In this document: in pieces, positions 33,343-40,663 of the stretch
Layout of the letters: each line of letters begins with the position of its first letter
Position numbering within the stretch: position 1 is the first letter of the stretch
NCBI RefSeq assembly: GCF_004362215.1
Contig: NZ_SNWR01000002.1
Span: 186,001 to 250,000, forward strand
Length of the DNA: 64,000 nt
Source: Paractinoplanes brasiliensis
Lineage (GTDB): Bacteria > Actinomycetota > Actinomycetes > Mycobacteriales > Micromonosporaceae
Direction: 5' to 3'
Notes under the pieces: generated by a model
What the model saw: the letters and a program-made list of their open reading frames with translations, nothing else
The model's database searches: none
Told to the model about the DNA's origin: nothing
Made by a program: the position numbers and the translations under genes

Positions 33343-34045
33343 TTCGCAGCACCGCCACCAGCACGCCGGCCGTGACCAGGCCGGTGATCAGCACGGTGGC
33401 CACCGTCGCGGCGTCCAGTCCGGCGCCGCGACGGTCGGCGACCCGCTTGGCCGCCACCACGGCCAGGACCGGGCAGGCCAGCAGCACCAGCAGAGCCACC
33501 ACCGGCAGCGCGTCCTTCCACGTGCCGTCGGGCGCGCCGGCGCCGTTCTCGCGCAGCACCTGGTTCCCGATCGCGCCGGCCACGCCGCCCAGGAAGCCGA
33601 ACACGATGAACAGCACTTTGACGCCGCTGTTGATCGGCCGGGCCGGAGCGGTGTACTTGACCTTCGTCGCCACCTCGTCGAGGTAGTCGCCGGCGTCCCG
33701 GTCGGTGCGCTGCCGCGGGATCGAGGCCGGCGGGACCGTACGCCCGTACCGCTCGGCCGTCGGCCCGACCTTGTGCACGTACTCCGACCACAGGTTCGCG
33801 GCGCGCGCGTCGACCTCCTCGAGCTCCCGCTGCGCCTGCGCCACCGCTTCCTTGGCCTCGGCGACGGCTGCCTCGGCGCCGCGCACCGCCTCGTCGGCCG
33901 CGGCGACCCGGCCGTCGTGCCAGCGCTGGGCCTCGTCCCGCAGGACGGCGGCCTCCTCGTCCAGGGTGGTGAGCCGGCGCAGCACGCTGCGGTAGTCGGC
34001 CGTCTCGAAATCGGCCGGCTGGAGCCCACCCTGTGGATGCGTCAC
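33335..34045 (-). CDS. Coiled-coil membrane protein of the FtsK-like operon
   Basis: 236 residues, GTG at 34045 directly abutting the stop of the ATPase gene. Residues 15-90 form an Ala/Glu-rich coiled coil (AAVAEAKEAVAQAQRELEEV). Two to three transmembrane helices follow (about 143-162 VKVLFIVFGFLGGVAGAIG, 178-198, 212-233). It could anchor the soluble ATPase at the membrane. It is the last gene of the five-gene operon. No family recognised. Confidence 0.8.
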   Translation of the reverse strand: MTHPQGGLQPADFETADYRSVLRRLTTLDEEAAVLRDEAQRWHDGRVAAADEAVRGAEAAVAEAKEAVAQAQRELEEVDARAANLWSEYVHKVGPTAERYGRTVPPASIPRQRTDRDAGDYLDEVATKVKYTAPARPINSGVKVLFIVFGFLGGVAGAIGNQVLRENGAGAPDGTWKDALPVVALLVLLACPVLAVVAAKRVADRRGAGLDAATVATVLITGLVTAGVLVAVLRTT

Positions 34046-36676
34046 TCAGCTCACCCCGTACGGGATAATGACCTCGGCCCCGCGATGCACCGAGCGGTCG
34101 AAGTGCAGGGCGCGCCAGGGCCGTGGATACCAGGCCGGAGCCCCCGCGCCCGGATAGAACGGCGCGAGCTCACTGCCGTGCACGTCGAGGGCCACCCAGG
34201 CGCCGATCGCGTCGGTTCGCGTCCCCGGACCGCCCAGGGCGTCACGCAGCAGACCCGCGCCACGCCACCAGCCCAGCACGTGGATGCGCCGCTCCGGTCC
34301 CTGCCGCAGGATCGTGCGCAGCTGGTCGGCCACGGCCTTGCCGCCGGGCAGCGCGTCGCCGGCGTACACGAGCAGGAAGTGGTGCCGGTCGGCGGGCCAG
34401 GACGCCGTCGCCTCGGCCGCCGCGCCCTCCAGTATCCAGTCGGCGTTCTCCAGCTCGTACCACCCGCAGTCGGGCAGCGACTCGCACAGGGCCTTCGCAG
34501 CCGGGCGGGCGTCCGGGTCGAGGCAGAGGATCGAGAACCGGGCATCCTCGGGAGCGAACTGCGCGGACAACGACAGCGCGGCCGTGGCCAGCACCGCGCA
34601 CGCCTCCTCCAGCCGCGTGCCCATCACGGCCAGGTTGCGCCCGGGGGCGCGGCGCAACACCGTACGGGCTGATCGGGCTTGGACGTCGATCGTCTCGCCC
34701 AGCAGAACCACGGGGGCGGGCATCGACTCGGCCGGGGCCAGCCGCCGGAAATCCGGGCTGTCGGCCAGCCGCGGCACCACGTCACCGTCGAACAGCCGCG
34801 GCGGACCCACATCGGCCGGACGCCGCCGCCACAGCCGGTGCTGCAACGCGTTCCACCGCTCGCGGTCACCGGCGGCCGGCACCCGGACGACCCGGTTGGC
34901 CTCCACGGCCCCCGAATCGGCGTTGACCACCGCGTGATAGCGGGGCAGCGACTCGGCCGCCGTGTTCTGCTCGGCCAGCACCCGCCGGGCCCGGGGCAGC
35001 GCTATCCGCAGCGAGAACTGCGCGACCAGCGCCGGACGGCCCCACAACGCCTCGATGCCCGACACGTCCTGACTGGCCAGGATCAGGTGAATGCCCTGCG
35101 AGCGGCCCCGGCGGGCCAGGTCCTCGAGGAGGTCGACGGCTTCCTTCTCGACCGCGTCGCGCCCCGACAGCAGCACCTGGAACTCGTCGATCACCGCGAC
35201 GATCCGGGGCCACGAGCCCTCCGGGTCCTCCGCCCGCAGCTCGGCCAGGTTGGTGACCTCGTGCTGCTTGGCCGCGTCGGCCCGGCGGCGCAGCTCGTCG
35301 CCGAGGAAACGCAGCAGCGCCAGCCCGAACTCGCGGTCGGTGTTGACGTTCACCCCGACCAGGCGCACGTGCGGCAGCCAGGTCTGGTCACGCCGGCCCG
35401 GGGCGAACCGCGCGAACGACACGCCCTCCTTGAAGTCGAGCAGATAGAAGGCCAGCTCGGCGGGGGAGTAGCGGGCGGCCAGCGCGCCCATCCAGGCGTA
35501 GATGAGGTTGGTCTTGCCGGTGCCCGACGGCCCGGCGATCAGCGCGTGCGGCGGATAGTCGGCCAAGGTCACCGGCACCGGCACGCCCTGCGGACTGTCC
35601 CCGAGCGGCGCGGTCAACCCCGAGGCGGCGCTCTCCTGCCACTCCACCTGCGGCAACAGGCTGTCCAGGGCCACCGGGGCGGGACCGGCGGCGACCGCTT
35701 CGGCGATCCGGCGGCACGTCGCGGCCACCACCGCCTGCGGCGGGCCACCATCAAGCCGTACGGGGAGAGCGCCCGCGCTGCTGATCCGCGCGTGGTCGCC
35801 CGGGGCTGCCGTGATGAACTCGACGCCGTCCGCGGCCTGCACCGGCATGCCCTGGATGATCAGGTGCACGCCGCAGGCCGCGCCCGTGCGCAACAGCCGC
35901 TGCAACTGGGCCTGCTCGGCCCGGCTCAGCTCGCCCGCGCCCAGCAGCACGGCAATCCGCCACGGCTCGGGCCGCCGGTGGGTCGCCGCGTTCAGCTCAC
36001 GCAGCGACGTGTACTCGCCGGCCAGAACCGTCTCGTTGATCCGCCGCACCTGGTCGGTCAGGTCGTCGAGCAGCGAGCCCAGCCCGCCCGGCCCGACGAA
36101 GGTGAGCACGTTGGCCGGTGCGAGGGGGGCGAACCGGGCCAGCCCGCCACCCAGGTGCTCCGGGTCGTACCCGATGATCTGCACCGCTCCCGGCGCGGCC
36201 GTGCCCAGCGCGCGCAGCAGCAGCCCGGCCACCACCTCGTCGCCGGCCGCCCGGTCGCCCCGCACCACCACGTGCCCGCGGTCGAGCAGCGGCACCAGGG
36301 CCGGCACATCCTCGGGATGCGGGAGCAGCAGCCGGCCCACACGCAGCTCGGCGGCCCGGTCGAGGGGGGTGGCCTGCCAGTCGTCCCACGGGTCACCGGC
36401 GGCGCCCGGCGCGGCCCGGTCGGCGGCCTTGGCTGCGGCCCCGGCGTAGGCGGCCAGGTCGTGCCGGTGCTGCTCGTCGATCTCGGCCAGCCGGGCGTCC
36501 AGGGCGGCGCCCAGCTTGAGGCGGCGGGCGTCGGCCGCCTCGATCACCCGGCGGCGGCGCTCCACGGCACGGCTGTACTCCCGGCGGGCCGCATCGAGCG
36601 CTGTCGCGGCGGCGCCGAGCGCGTGGGACAGCCCGGCCCGGATGCCGATCACCTGCTGCGCGGTCGACTCAGCCAT
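34046..36676 (-). CDS. FtsK/SpoIIIE-type ATPase with three ATPase-like modules
   Basis: 876 residues, ATG at 36676. Residues 20-90 are an Ala/Arg-rich coiled coil. A first module (about 110-330) has the fold order of an FtsK domain but no Walker A. The central module carries Walker A AGPSGTGKTN (381-390), YLLDFKEGVSFARFAP, and Walker B RIVAVIDEFQ (491-500), then LARRGRSQGIHLILASQDVSG. A third module (about 650-870) again lacks Walker A. Three consecutive modules recall EccC of type VII secretion, though there only some modules are active too. No transmembrane helix is present. Translocation of small partner proteins or DNA is an inference. Confidence 0.88.
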   Translation of the reverse strand: MAESTAQQVIGIRAGLSHALGAAATALDAARREYSRAVERRRRVIEAADARRLKLGAALDARLAEIDEQHRHDLAAYAGAAAKAADRAAPGAAGDPWDDWQATPLDRAAELRVGRLLLPHPEDVPALVPLLDRGHVVVRGDRAAGDEVVAGLLLRALGTAAPGAVQIIGYDPEHLGGGLARFAPLAPANVLTFVGPGGLGSLLDDLTDQVRRINETVLAGEYTSLRELNAATHRRPEPWRIAVLLGAGELSRAEQAQLQRLLRTGAACGVHLIIQGMPVQAADGVEFITAAPGDHARISSAGALPVRLDGGPPQAVVAATCRRIAEAVAAGPAPVALDSLLPQVEWQESAASGLTAPLGDSPQGVPVPVTLADYPPHALIAGPSGTGKTNLIYAWMGALAARYSPAELAFYLLDFKEGVSFARFAPGRRDQTWLPHVRLVGVNVNTDREFGLALLRFLGDELRRRADAAKQHEVTNLAELRAEDPEGSWPRIVAVIDEFQVLLSGRDAVEKEAVDLLEDLARRGRSQGIHLILASQDVSGIEALWGRPALVAQFSLRIALPRARRVLAEQNTAAESLPRYHAVVNADSGAVEANRVVRVPAAGDRERWNALQHRLWRRRPADVGPPRLFDGDVVPRLADSPDFRRLAPAESMPAPVVLLGETIDVQARSARTVLRRAPGRNLAVMGTRLEEACAVLATAALSLSAQFAPEDARFSILCLDPDARPAAKALCESLPDCGWYELENADWILEGAAAEATASWPADRHHFLLVYAGDALPGGKAVADQLRTILRQGPERRIHVLGWWRGAGLLRDALGGPGTRTDAIGAWVALDVHGSELAPFYPGAGAPAWYPRPWRALHFDRSVHRGAEVIIPYGVS

Positions 36677-36962
36677 GGCCGCGACCCGCGTTCTTCCCAG
36701 TGCCCCGCGGGGGCCGGCTCGCCGGGGCGGGCGTGGTCGGGCTGTTGTGCGCCGGCCGGCTCGCGGGCTCGGGCGCGGTCGGGCTGTTGTGGGCCGGCCG
36801 GTTCGTGGGCTCGGGCGTGGTCCGGCTGTTGTGCGCCGGCCGGCTCGCGGGGTCGGGCGCGGTCCGGCTGTTCCGGGCCGGTTGGCTTGCCGGGCCGGGC
36901 GTTGCCCGGGTGGTGTTGTGGTCCGGCCGGCTCGGCGGGGTGGGGGCGGTCGGCTCAGCCAT
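36669..36962 (-). CDS. Pro/Thr-rich repeat protein, 97 residues
   Basis: ATG at 36962 overlaps the stop of the 301-residue gene by 8 bases and its own TGA overlaps the ATPase start by 8 bases, so it is a genuine link in the operon. After MAEPTAPTPPSRPDHNTTRA, about five 15-residue units related to PASRPAHNSRTTPEP follow (45-base DNA repeats), then a basic tail GKNAGRGHG. It is wholly disordered. The first residues MAEPT mirror MAEST of the following ATPase. It might act as a flexible tether or be an unusual linker gene. Confidence 0.65.
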   Translation of the reverse strand: MAEPTAPTPPSRPDHNTTRATPGPASQPARNSRTAPDPASRPAHNSRTTPEPTNRPAHNSPTAPEPASRPAHNSPTTPAPASRPPRGTGKNAGRGHG

Positions 36963-37860
36963 TGCGGCGTCCCGTGTTCTGGGTGGTCGTTTGTTCCGGC
37001 CGGCGCACCGGGTCGGGCGCCGACGGGTCGAGCGAGGCGGCGTCGCGGCCCAGGCGGGCGAGCAGCACCCCGGTGAGCACCCCCGCGGTGACGGCGCTGT
37101 CGGCGGGGTGGGTGGGCGCCTTGGGCTGCTGGGCGACGGGCACCCGGCAGATGCGGTCGATGAGCGTCTCCAGCACGGCCGGGGAGGTGCCCGGGAGCAG
37201 TGACTTGACCCGGCCCTCGGCGGCCGAGCGCAGCTTGGGGACGTCGTCGGGGCGGGGCTCGTGCCCGAGCAGGTCGCCGGCCAGGCGGTGCAGCAACGGG
37301 GAGCTGACCGCCGACAGGCCCAGGCCGGTGGACGCGTTGACGGCGTGCAGTTCGCGGCCCAGCCGGGCACGGTCGCCCGCACGGACGCCGCCGGCCACCC
37401 GGCGGAGGAGCTCGGCGGTGTCACCGGCCCCGCTCCCTTTTTCGGACATTTCCGGATTGTCGGGTGACTCCCCGGTCAGCTGGGTGACCCGCGTCTGCCA
37501 CCACGGGCCCAGCTGCTCGGTCTGCTCCTGCTCCTGCTGCTCCGGCCGGCGTTCCGGTTTCTCCAGCCCCGCCTTCCAGTCGCGATCGGGCGGCGCCGCG
37601 CCCTCGCCGGAGAGGCCGATGCTCGCGAGATAACGGGCGATCGAATCCTGCGCGAGGCGCAGCGCGGCCGCGGCCCGCTCGGCGTGCTCGGTAGCGTTGC
37701 CGAGCTGCGGCACGCCCATCGGGTCCTGCGACGTCTCCCGCACCCACGTCAGCAGCTCCGTCGCGCTGCGCAGTTTCTCGAGCGCGACCGTGACCTGACC
37801 GGTGGGCAACTCCTCCGAGGTCGCGCGGAGCCGGGCGCCGAGTTCCTGGATCAGAGACAT
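36955..37860 (-). CDS. Hypothetical 301-residue soluble protein of the FtsK-like operon
   Basis: ATG at 37860, four bases after the 86-residue gene. Residues 1-85 are helical (SLIQELGARLRATSEELPTG), 90-140 a Gln/Glu/Pro-rich linker (PEQQEQEQTEQLGPWW), and 140-260 a second helical domain with ELLRRVAGGVRAGDRARLGR and KSLLPGTSPAVLETLIDRI. The tail is disordered. There is no catalytic motif or membrane segment. Neighbourhood suggests an adaptor or structural subunit for the ATPase. Family not recognised. Confidence 0.75.
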   Translation of the reverse strand: MSLIQELGARLRATSEELPTGQVTVALEKLRSATELLTWVRETSQDPMGVPQLGNATEHAERAAAALRLAQDSIARYLASIGLSGEGAAPPDRDWKAGLEKPERRPEQQEQEQTEQLGPWWQTRVTQLTGESPDNPEMSEKGSGAGDTAELLRRVAGGVRAGDRARLGRELHAVNASTGLGLSAVSSPLLHRLAGDLLGHEPRPDDVPKLRSAAEGRVKSLLPGTSPAVLETLIDRICRVPVAQQPKAPTHPADSAVTAGVLTGVLLARLGRDAASLDPSAPDPVRRPEQTTTQNTGRRNG

Positions 37861-37864
37861 CTCG

Positions 37865-38125
37865 TCAGAGGGTCGCCGTGTACTGCTGGGCTTGCTCGAT
37901 GGCGACCAAGGTCGCGCCCAGGCATTCCTCGAGGGACTGGTCGGCCTGCGACAGCTGGGCGTGGGCGGCGCCGACGGCGTCGTTACCGCTGCCGTCGAGC
38001 GCGGCGGCCAGGCTCTGCTGAGCCTCGCCGAGCTTCTCGCGGGCCGCCTGTATCGCCTGCTGCCCCTCGGTGACCTGCTGCAGTGCAGCGTCCACAGCCG
38101 CTTTCACCTCGGCGACACTGGCCAC
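37865..38125 (-). CDS. Small helical protein leading the FtsK-like operon
   Basis: 86 residues; GTG at 38125 is preceded by AGGAGGG at 8 bases, the best ribosome site of the operon. Sequence is helical and Ala/Gln-rich (AAVDAALQQVTEGQQAIQAA, then LGEAQQSLAAALDGSG, then LSQADQSLEECLGATLVAIE), predicting a two-helix hairpin with a GSGNDA turn. Size and hairpin form resemble WXG100 proteins, but the turn lacks W-x-G. It is the candidate substrate or partner of the downstream ATPase; this is inference from size and order. Confidence 0.75.
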   Translation of the reverse strand: MASVAEVKAAVDAALQQVTEGQQAIQAAREKLGEAQQSLAAALDGSGNDAVGAAHAQLSQADQSLEECLGATLVAIEQAQQYTATL

Positions 38126-38394
38126 CCGTGGAGCCCTCCTGCTGTAACCGGAACCCGACCGTCGACCCCAGACTACTGCCCCGTCAGCGGCCTGCCATGG
38201 GGGCCGCCCCGGTGGAGCGTCCCTGTTGGACAGCATGTCCAGGGCTGTGATCCGGCGCTGCCGGACGACCTCGATCCAACCTGCGAATGAACAGGAATGA
38301 ACCCTGAGAGTGGCAGTCCGGCGGCACTCGCGGGAAGCGTACGCCCGCCCTGGGAACGACGACATTCACCCCCGGGCGTGGACCTCGCCACCCG

Positions 38395-39564
38395 TCAGTG
38401 ATCACTTGCCGTCGCGGCGGCCATCGCCAAGACTGCCATCACAGCGACCACCGGGGCCAGGGCGAACCCGGCGCGCACCCCCACATCGGTCAGCGGTCCC
38501 GCCGCGGCCGCCCCCAGGGCGCTCCCCACGCTGAACGCCGTCATGATCCAGGCGAACGCCTCGACCGCCGTGCCGCTCGGGGCCAGCCGGTCGGCCGCCA
38601 GAAAGACCGCCGTCAGCACGGGCGGGAGCATCAGCCCGCTCAGGATCAGCAGCACGGTCATGGCCGTCGTCCCCGGGGCGATCAGCAACGGCAGGTAGCC
38701 CACGGCGAACACGGCGGTCAGCACCGGCAGCCGCCGTGGCCCGCCCGGTTTCGCCCGGGTGTAGATCAAGCCGCCGGCCAGCGCGCCTGCGGCCTGGGCG
38801 GCCAGCAGCCAGCCGGTCAGGGAACGATCACCCGCGGCCTCGGCGTATCCGGTGAGCACAACCGGGATGCTGCCCACGGCCGCCCCCACGAAGGTGACGC
38901 CGCCGACCACCACGGCTAGGCGTCCGGAGCGCAACGGCCCGGCCCAGTGCCGCTGCGTCCGGGTTCCGAGCCACTCCCGTACGGCCGGGGCCCGCACGAA
39001 CGCGACCACGCCGATCACCTGGGTCGCGGCGGCGGCGTAGAGGCCCGCCGAGGTCCCGCCCACGGCCACGGCTCCGAGGGTGACGAGCGGCCCGCCCACG
39101 AAGATGACCTCCTGCACGGCGATGTCCAGCGCGTACGCGGCGTGGACGGTGCCCGGCGGGACCAGGGCGGGCCAGAGCGCACGCAGGCACGCCTCCAGCG
39201 GCGGGGTGCCGAGCCCGGCCAGCGCGGCGCCGGCCCCGATGACGAGCGGGCGGCCGGAGCCCGACGCGGCGATCAGGTAGCCGACCGTGGAGAGGGCGGC
39301 CGAGCCGTACAGGACGGGTGGTTGCCGCCACCGGTCGACGGCGCGGGCCAGCACGGGGGCGCCGATGGCCATGCCCGCGGTGAAGACGGCGACCAGCGCG
39401 CCGGCCAGGGCGAGGCTGACCGTCTCGCGGGCGAAGAGCAGCAGGGCCAGGGGTGACGCGGCCAGAGGGAGGCGGCCGATCTGGCTGCCGGTGAGGACCA
39501 GGGGCACGTACGGGTGGCGCAGGACCGCTGTGGCGCCGATGCGCTCGGCGGGGGCTGTGGACAT
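38395..39564 (-). CDS. MFS transporter
   Basis: 389 residues, ATG at 39564 with GGAG upstream. About twelve hydrophobic helices are visible. The loop between helices 2 and 3 is LARAVDRWRQPPVL, a degenerate form of the MFS motif A. A second pseudo-repeat begins after residue 200 (RSGRLAVVVGGVTFVGAAVG). The family resembles actinobacterial drug or metabolite exporters with weak specificity signals. It stands alone; the 409 bases upstream would hold its promoter. Confidence 0.88.
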   Translation of the reverse strand: MSTAPAERIGATAVLRHPYVPLVLTGSQIGRLPLAASPLALLLFARETVSLALAGALVAVFTAGMAIGAPVLARAVDRWRQPPVLYGSAALSTVGYLIAASGSGRPLVIGAGAALAGLGTPPLEACLRALWPALVPPGTVHAAYALDIAVQEVIFVGGPLVTLGAVAVGGTSAGLYAAAATQVIGVVAFVRAPAVREWLGTRTQRHWAGPLRSGRLAVVVGGVTFVGAAVGSIPVVLTGYAEAAGDRSLTGWLLAAQAAGALAGGLIYTRAKPGGPRRLPVLTAVFAVGYLPLLIAPGTTAMTVLLILSGLMLPPVLTAVFLAADRLAPSGTAVEAFAWIMTAFSVGSALGAAAAGPLTDVGVRAGFALAPVVAVMAVLAMAAATASDH

Positions 39565-39973
39565 GGTGCGACTCCGTTTTCCGACTGTGCGACAAACGGC
39601 AAGCTGCCTGCGGACGACCGGTCCGAGCCCGCCGGACTCGTCCGGGTCGGAGCCCTATGCCCGGCTGGGGCGTTCTGTCCGGCTGGGTGCCCACTGTCCC
39701 GATCAAGTGCACTTCGACCGTGCTGAAGCGCCCATTTGGCCTCGCTGAAGCGCCCTCCGCCTCTGTTAAAGTCCCCTCTGCCCCGGGTGGGTGGGGGTTA
39801 GGGATGGCGGTACCGGGGGTGTCCGATGCGATCAACGGGCCCGGCATCAGGCGGCTGACGGTCGAAAGGATCTGTCGGGCGGAACGTAGGCATCCCTTGC
39901 CGGCGAGACGAAGCCGGCAGGACAGCTTGCGGTGAGAACCGAGGCCGTCAGACGCGGGCCTCGCGGAAGGATG
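39565..39973. other. Non-coding gap upstream of the MFS gene
   Basis: No frame here has convincing codon bias. Two direct copies of GCTGAAGCGCCC lie at 39722-39733 and 39744-39755, exactly 22 bases apart (two helical turns). A hairpin TGCCGGC-N8-GCCGGCA near 39898-39919 may end transcription of the minus-strand NYN operon. I looked for riboswitch and RNase P landmarks and did not find them. Confidence 0.5.
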
Positions 39974-40141
39974 TCAGCCGTGCTGGAGGGCCCACGGGGG
40001 CCAGAGCGGCGGGGGCGTCCAGGCCGGCATCACACGCGGCAGGGCGGAAGGCGCGAAGTCGCGGCGCTCGTGGTCGTCGCCGTAGAGGGGCAACGGGGGC
40101 GTGGCCCAGCTCGCGAAGCGGGCTTGCGAACGGGCGATCAC
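39974..40141 (-). CDS. Small Pro/Trp-rich protein, 55 residues, downstream of the NYN gene
   Basis: A GTG at 40141, 9 bases after the NYN gene stop, opens a frame with strong third-position GC throughout: IARSQARFASWATPPLPLYG, then DDHERRDFAPSALPR, ending with a Trp/Pro-rich stretch WTPPPLWPPWALQHG. Coding bias, tight spacing and the non-random composition support a real gene although no strong ribosome site is visible; coupling to the NYN stop could serve. A shorter product from the internal ATG (MPAWTPPPLW) is possible. Family not recognised. Confidence 0.5.
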   Translation of the reverse strand: MIARSQARFASWATPPLPLYGDDHERRDFAPSALPRVMPAWTPPPLWPPWALQHG

Positions 40142-40150
40142 GGTCACATC

Positions 40151-40531
40151 TTAACGGCGCGGGACGCTTGTGGGACCCCTCACCTCGGCGCCGTGGGCCG
40201 TCACGCGCTCGCGCAGGCCGCGGTCGGCGGTGATCACCACGATGCGCCTGGCGCCGGCCTCCCGGCGTACGAGATCGGCGATCGTGTCGTCGCCCGAGCC
40301 GGCCGCCCGGACGACGTCGACGCCGCCCTCGACGGCCGGGACGTCGCGTGCTTGACCCTCCACGACCAGGGAAACCTCCACCGGACCGGGCAGGTCGGAC
40401 AGCCCGGCGGCGAGCACCGGGACGAGCGCGTCACGCAGCCGGACGGCGGCCGCGGCGCGGTCACGCCACCACCCGTCGGGGACGGAACCGACAACGTTGG
40501 CCCCGTCGACGATCACGAGAGGTACGGTCAT
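40151..40531 (-). CDS. NYN/PIN-like domain protein
   Basis: 126 residues, ATG at 40531. LVIVDGANVVGS carries the first conserved Asp of the NYN nuclease fold, SGDDTIADLVRREAG the second acidic cluster, and RIVVITADRGLRERV the third. That arrangement suits a metal-dependent ribonuclease of the YacP/NYN type acting in RNA turnover or as a toxin-like nuclease. It is divergent from the ClpC gene with 132 bases between, containing the HAIR-like element. Confidence 0.85.
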   Translation of the reverse strand: MTVPLVIVDGANVVGSVPDGWWRDRAAAAVRLRDALVPVLAAGLSDLPGPVEVSLVVEGQARDVPAVEGGVDVVRAAGSGDDTIADLVRREAGARRIVVITADRGLRERVTAHGAEVRGPTSVPRR

Positions 40532-40532
40532 G

Positions 40533-40557
40533 AAGTTGAGCGTACCCGAGTCAACTT
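40533..40557. promoter_or_regulatory. HAIR-like inverted repeat upstream of clpC-type gene
   Basis: AAGTTGA (40533-40539) mirrors TCAACTT (40551-40557). The core TTGAGC-N7-AGTCAA has the geometry of the HspR recognition element (TTGAGT-N7-ACTCAA) with mismatches at the inner positions. Because it sits between a NYN gene and a heat-shock-class Clp ATPase gene, regulation by HspR is plausible but unproven. Confidence 0.4.
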
Positions 40558-40663
40558 TCTGCGGGATCCGGGAATGGTTGCGTCGCGCACAGCGCTGATA
40601 GGGGGCGTGCGCGGCGGGTGGTTCCGCTCGCACGACGGACTCGAAGCAGAAGAGAGAAGACGT

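Noticed and set aside
38290..38394. Possible tRNA between the helical-protein and MFS genes
   Set aside because: No GGTTCGA-type T-arm, no CCA end and no cloverleaf pairing on either strand.
39780..39960. Possible structured RNA (riboswitch or RNase P RNA)
   Set aside because: One stable hairpin is present, but I could not find consensus elements of cobalamin, c-di-AMP, guanidine or RNase P RNAs.
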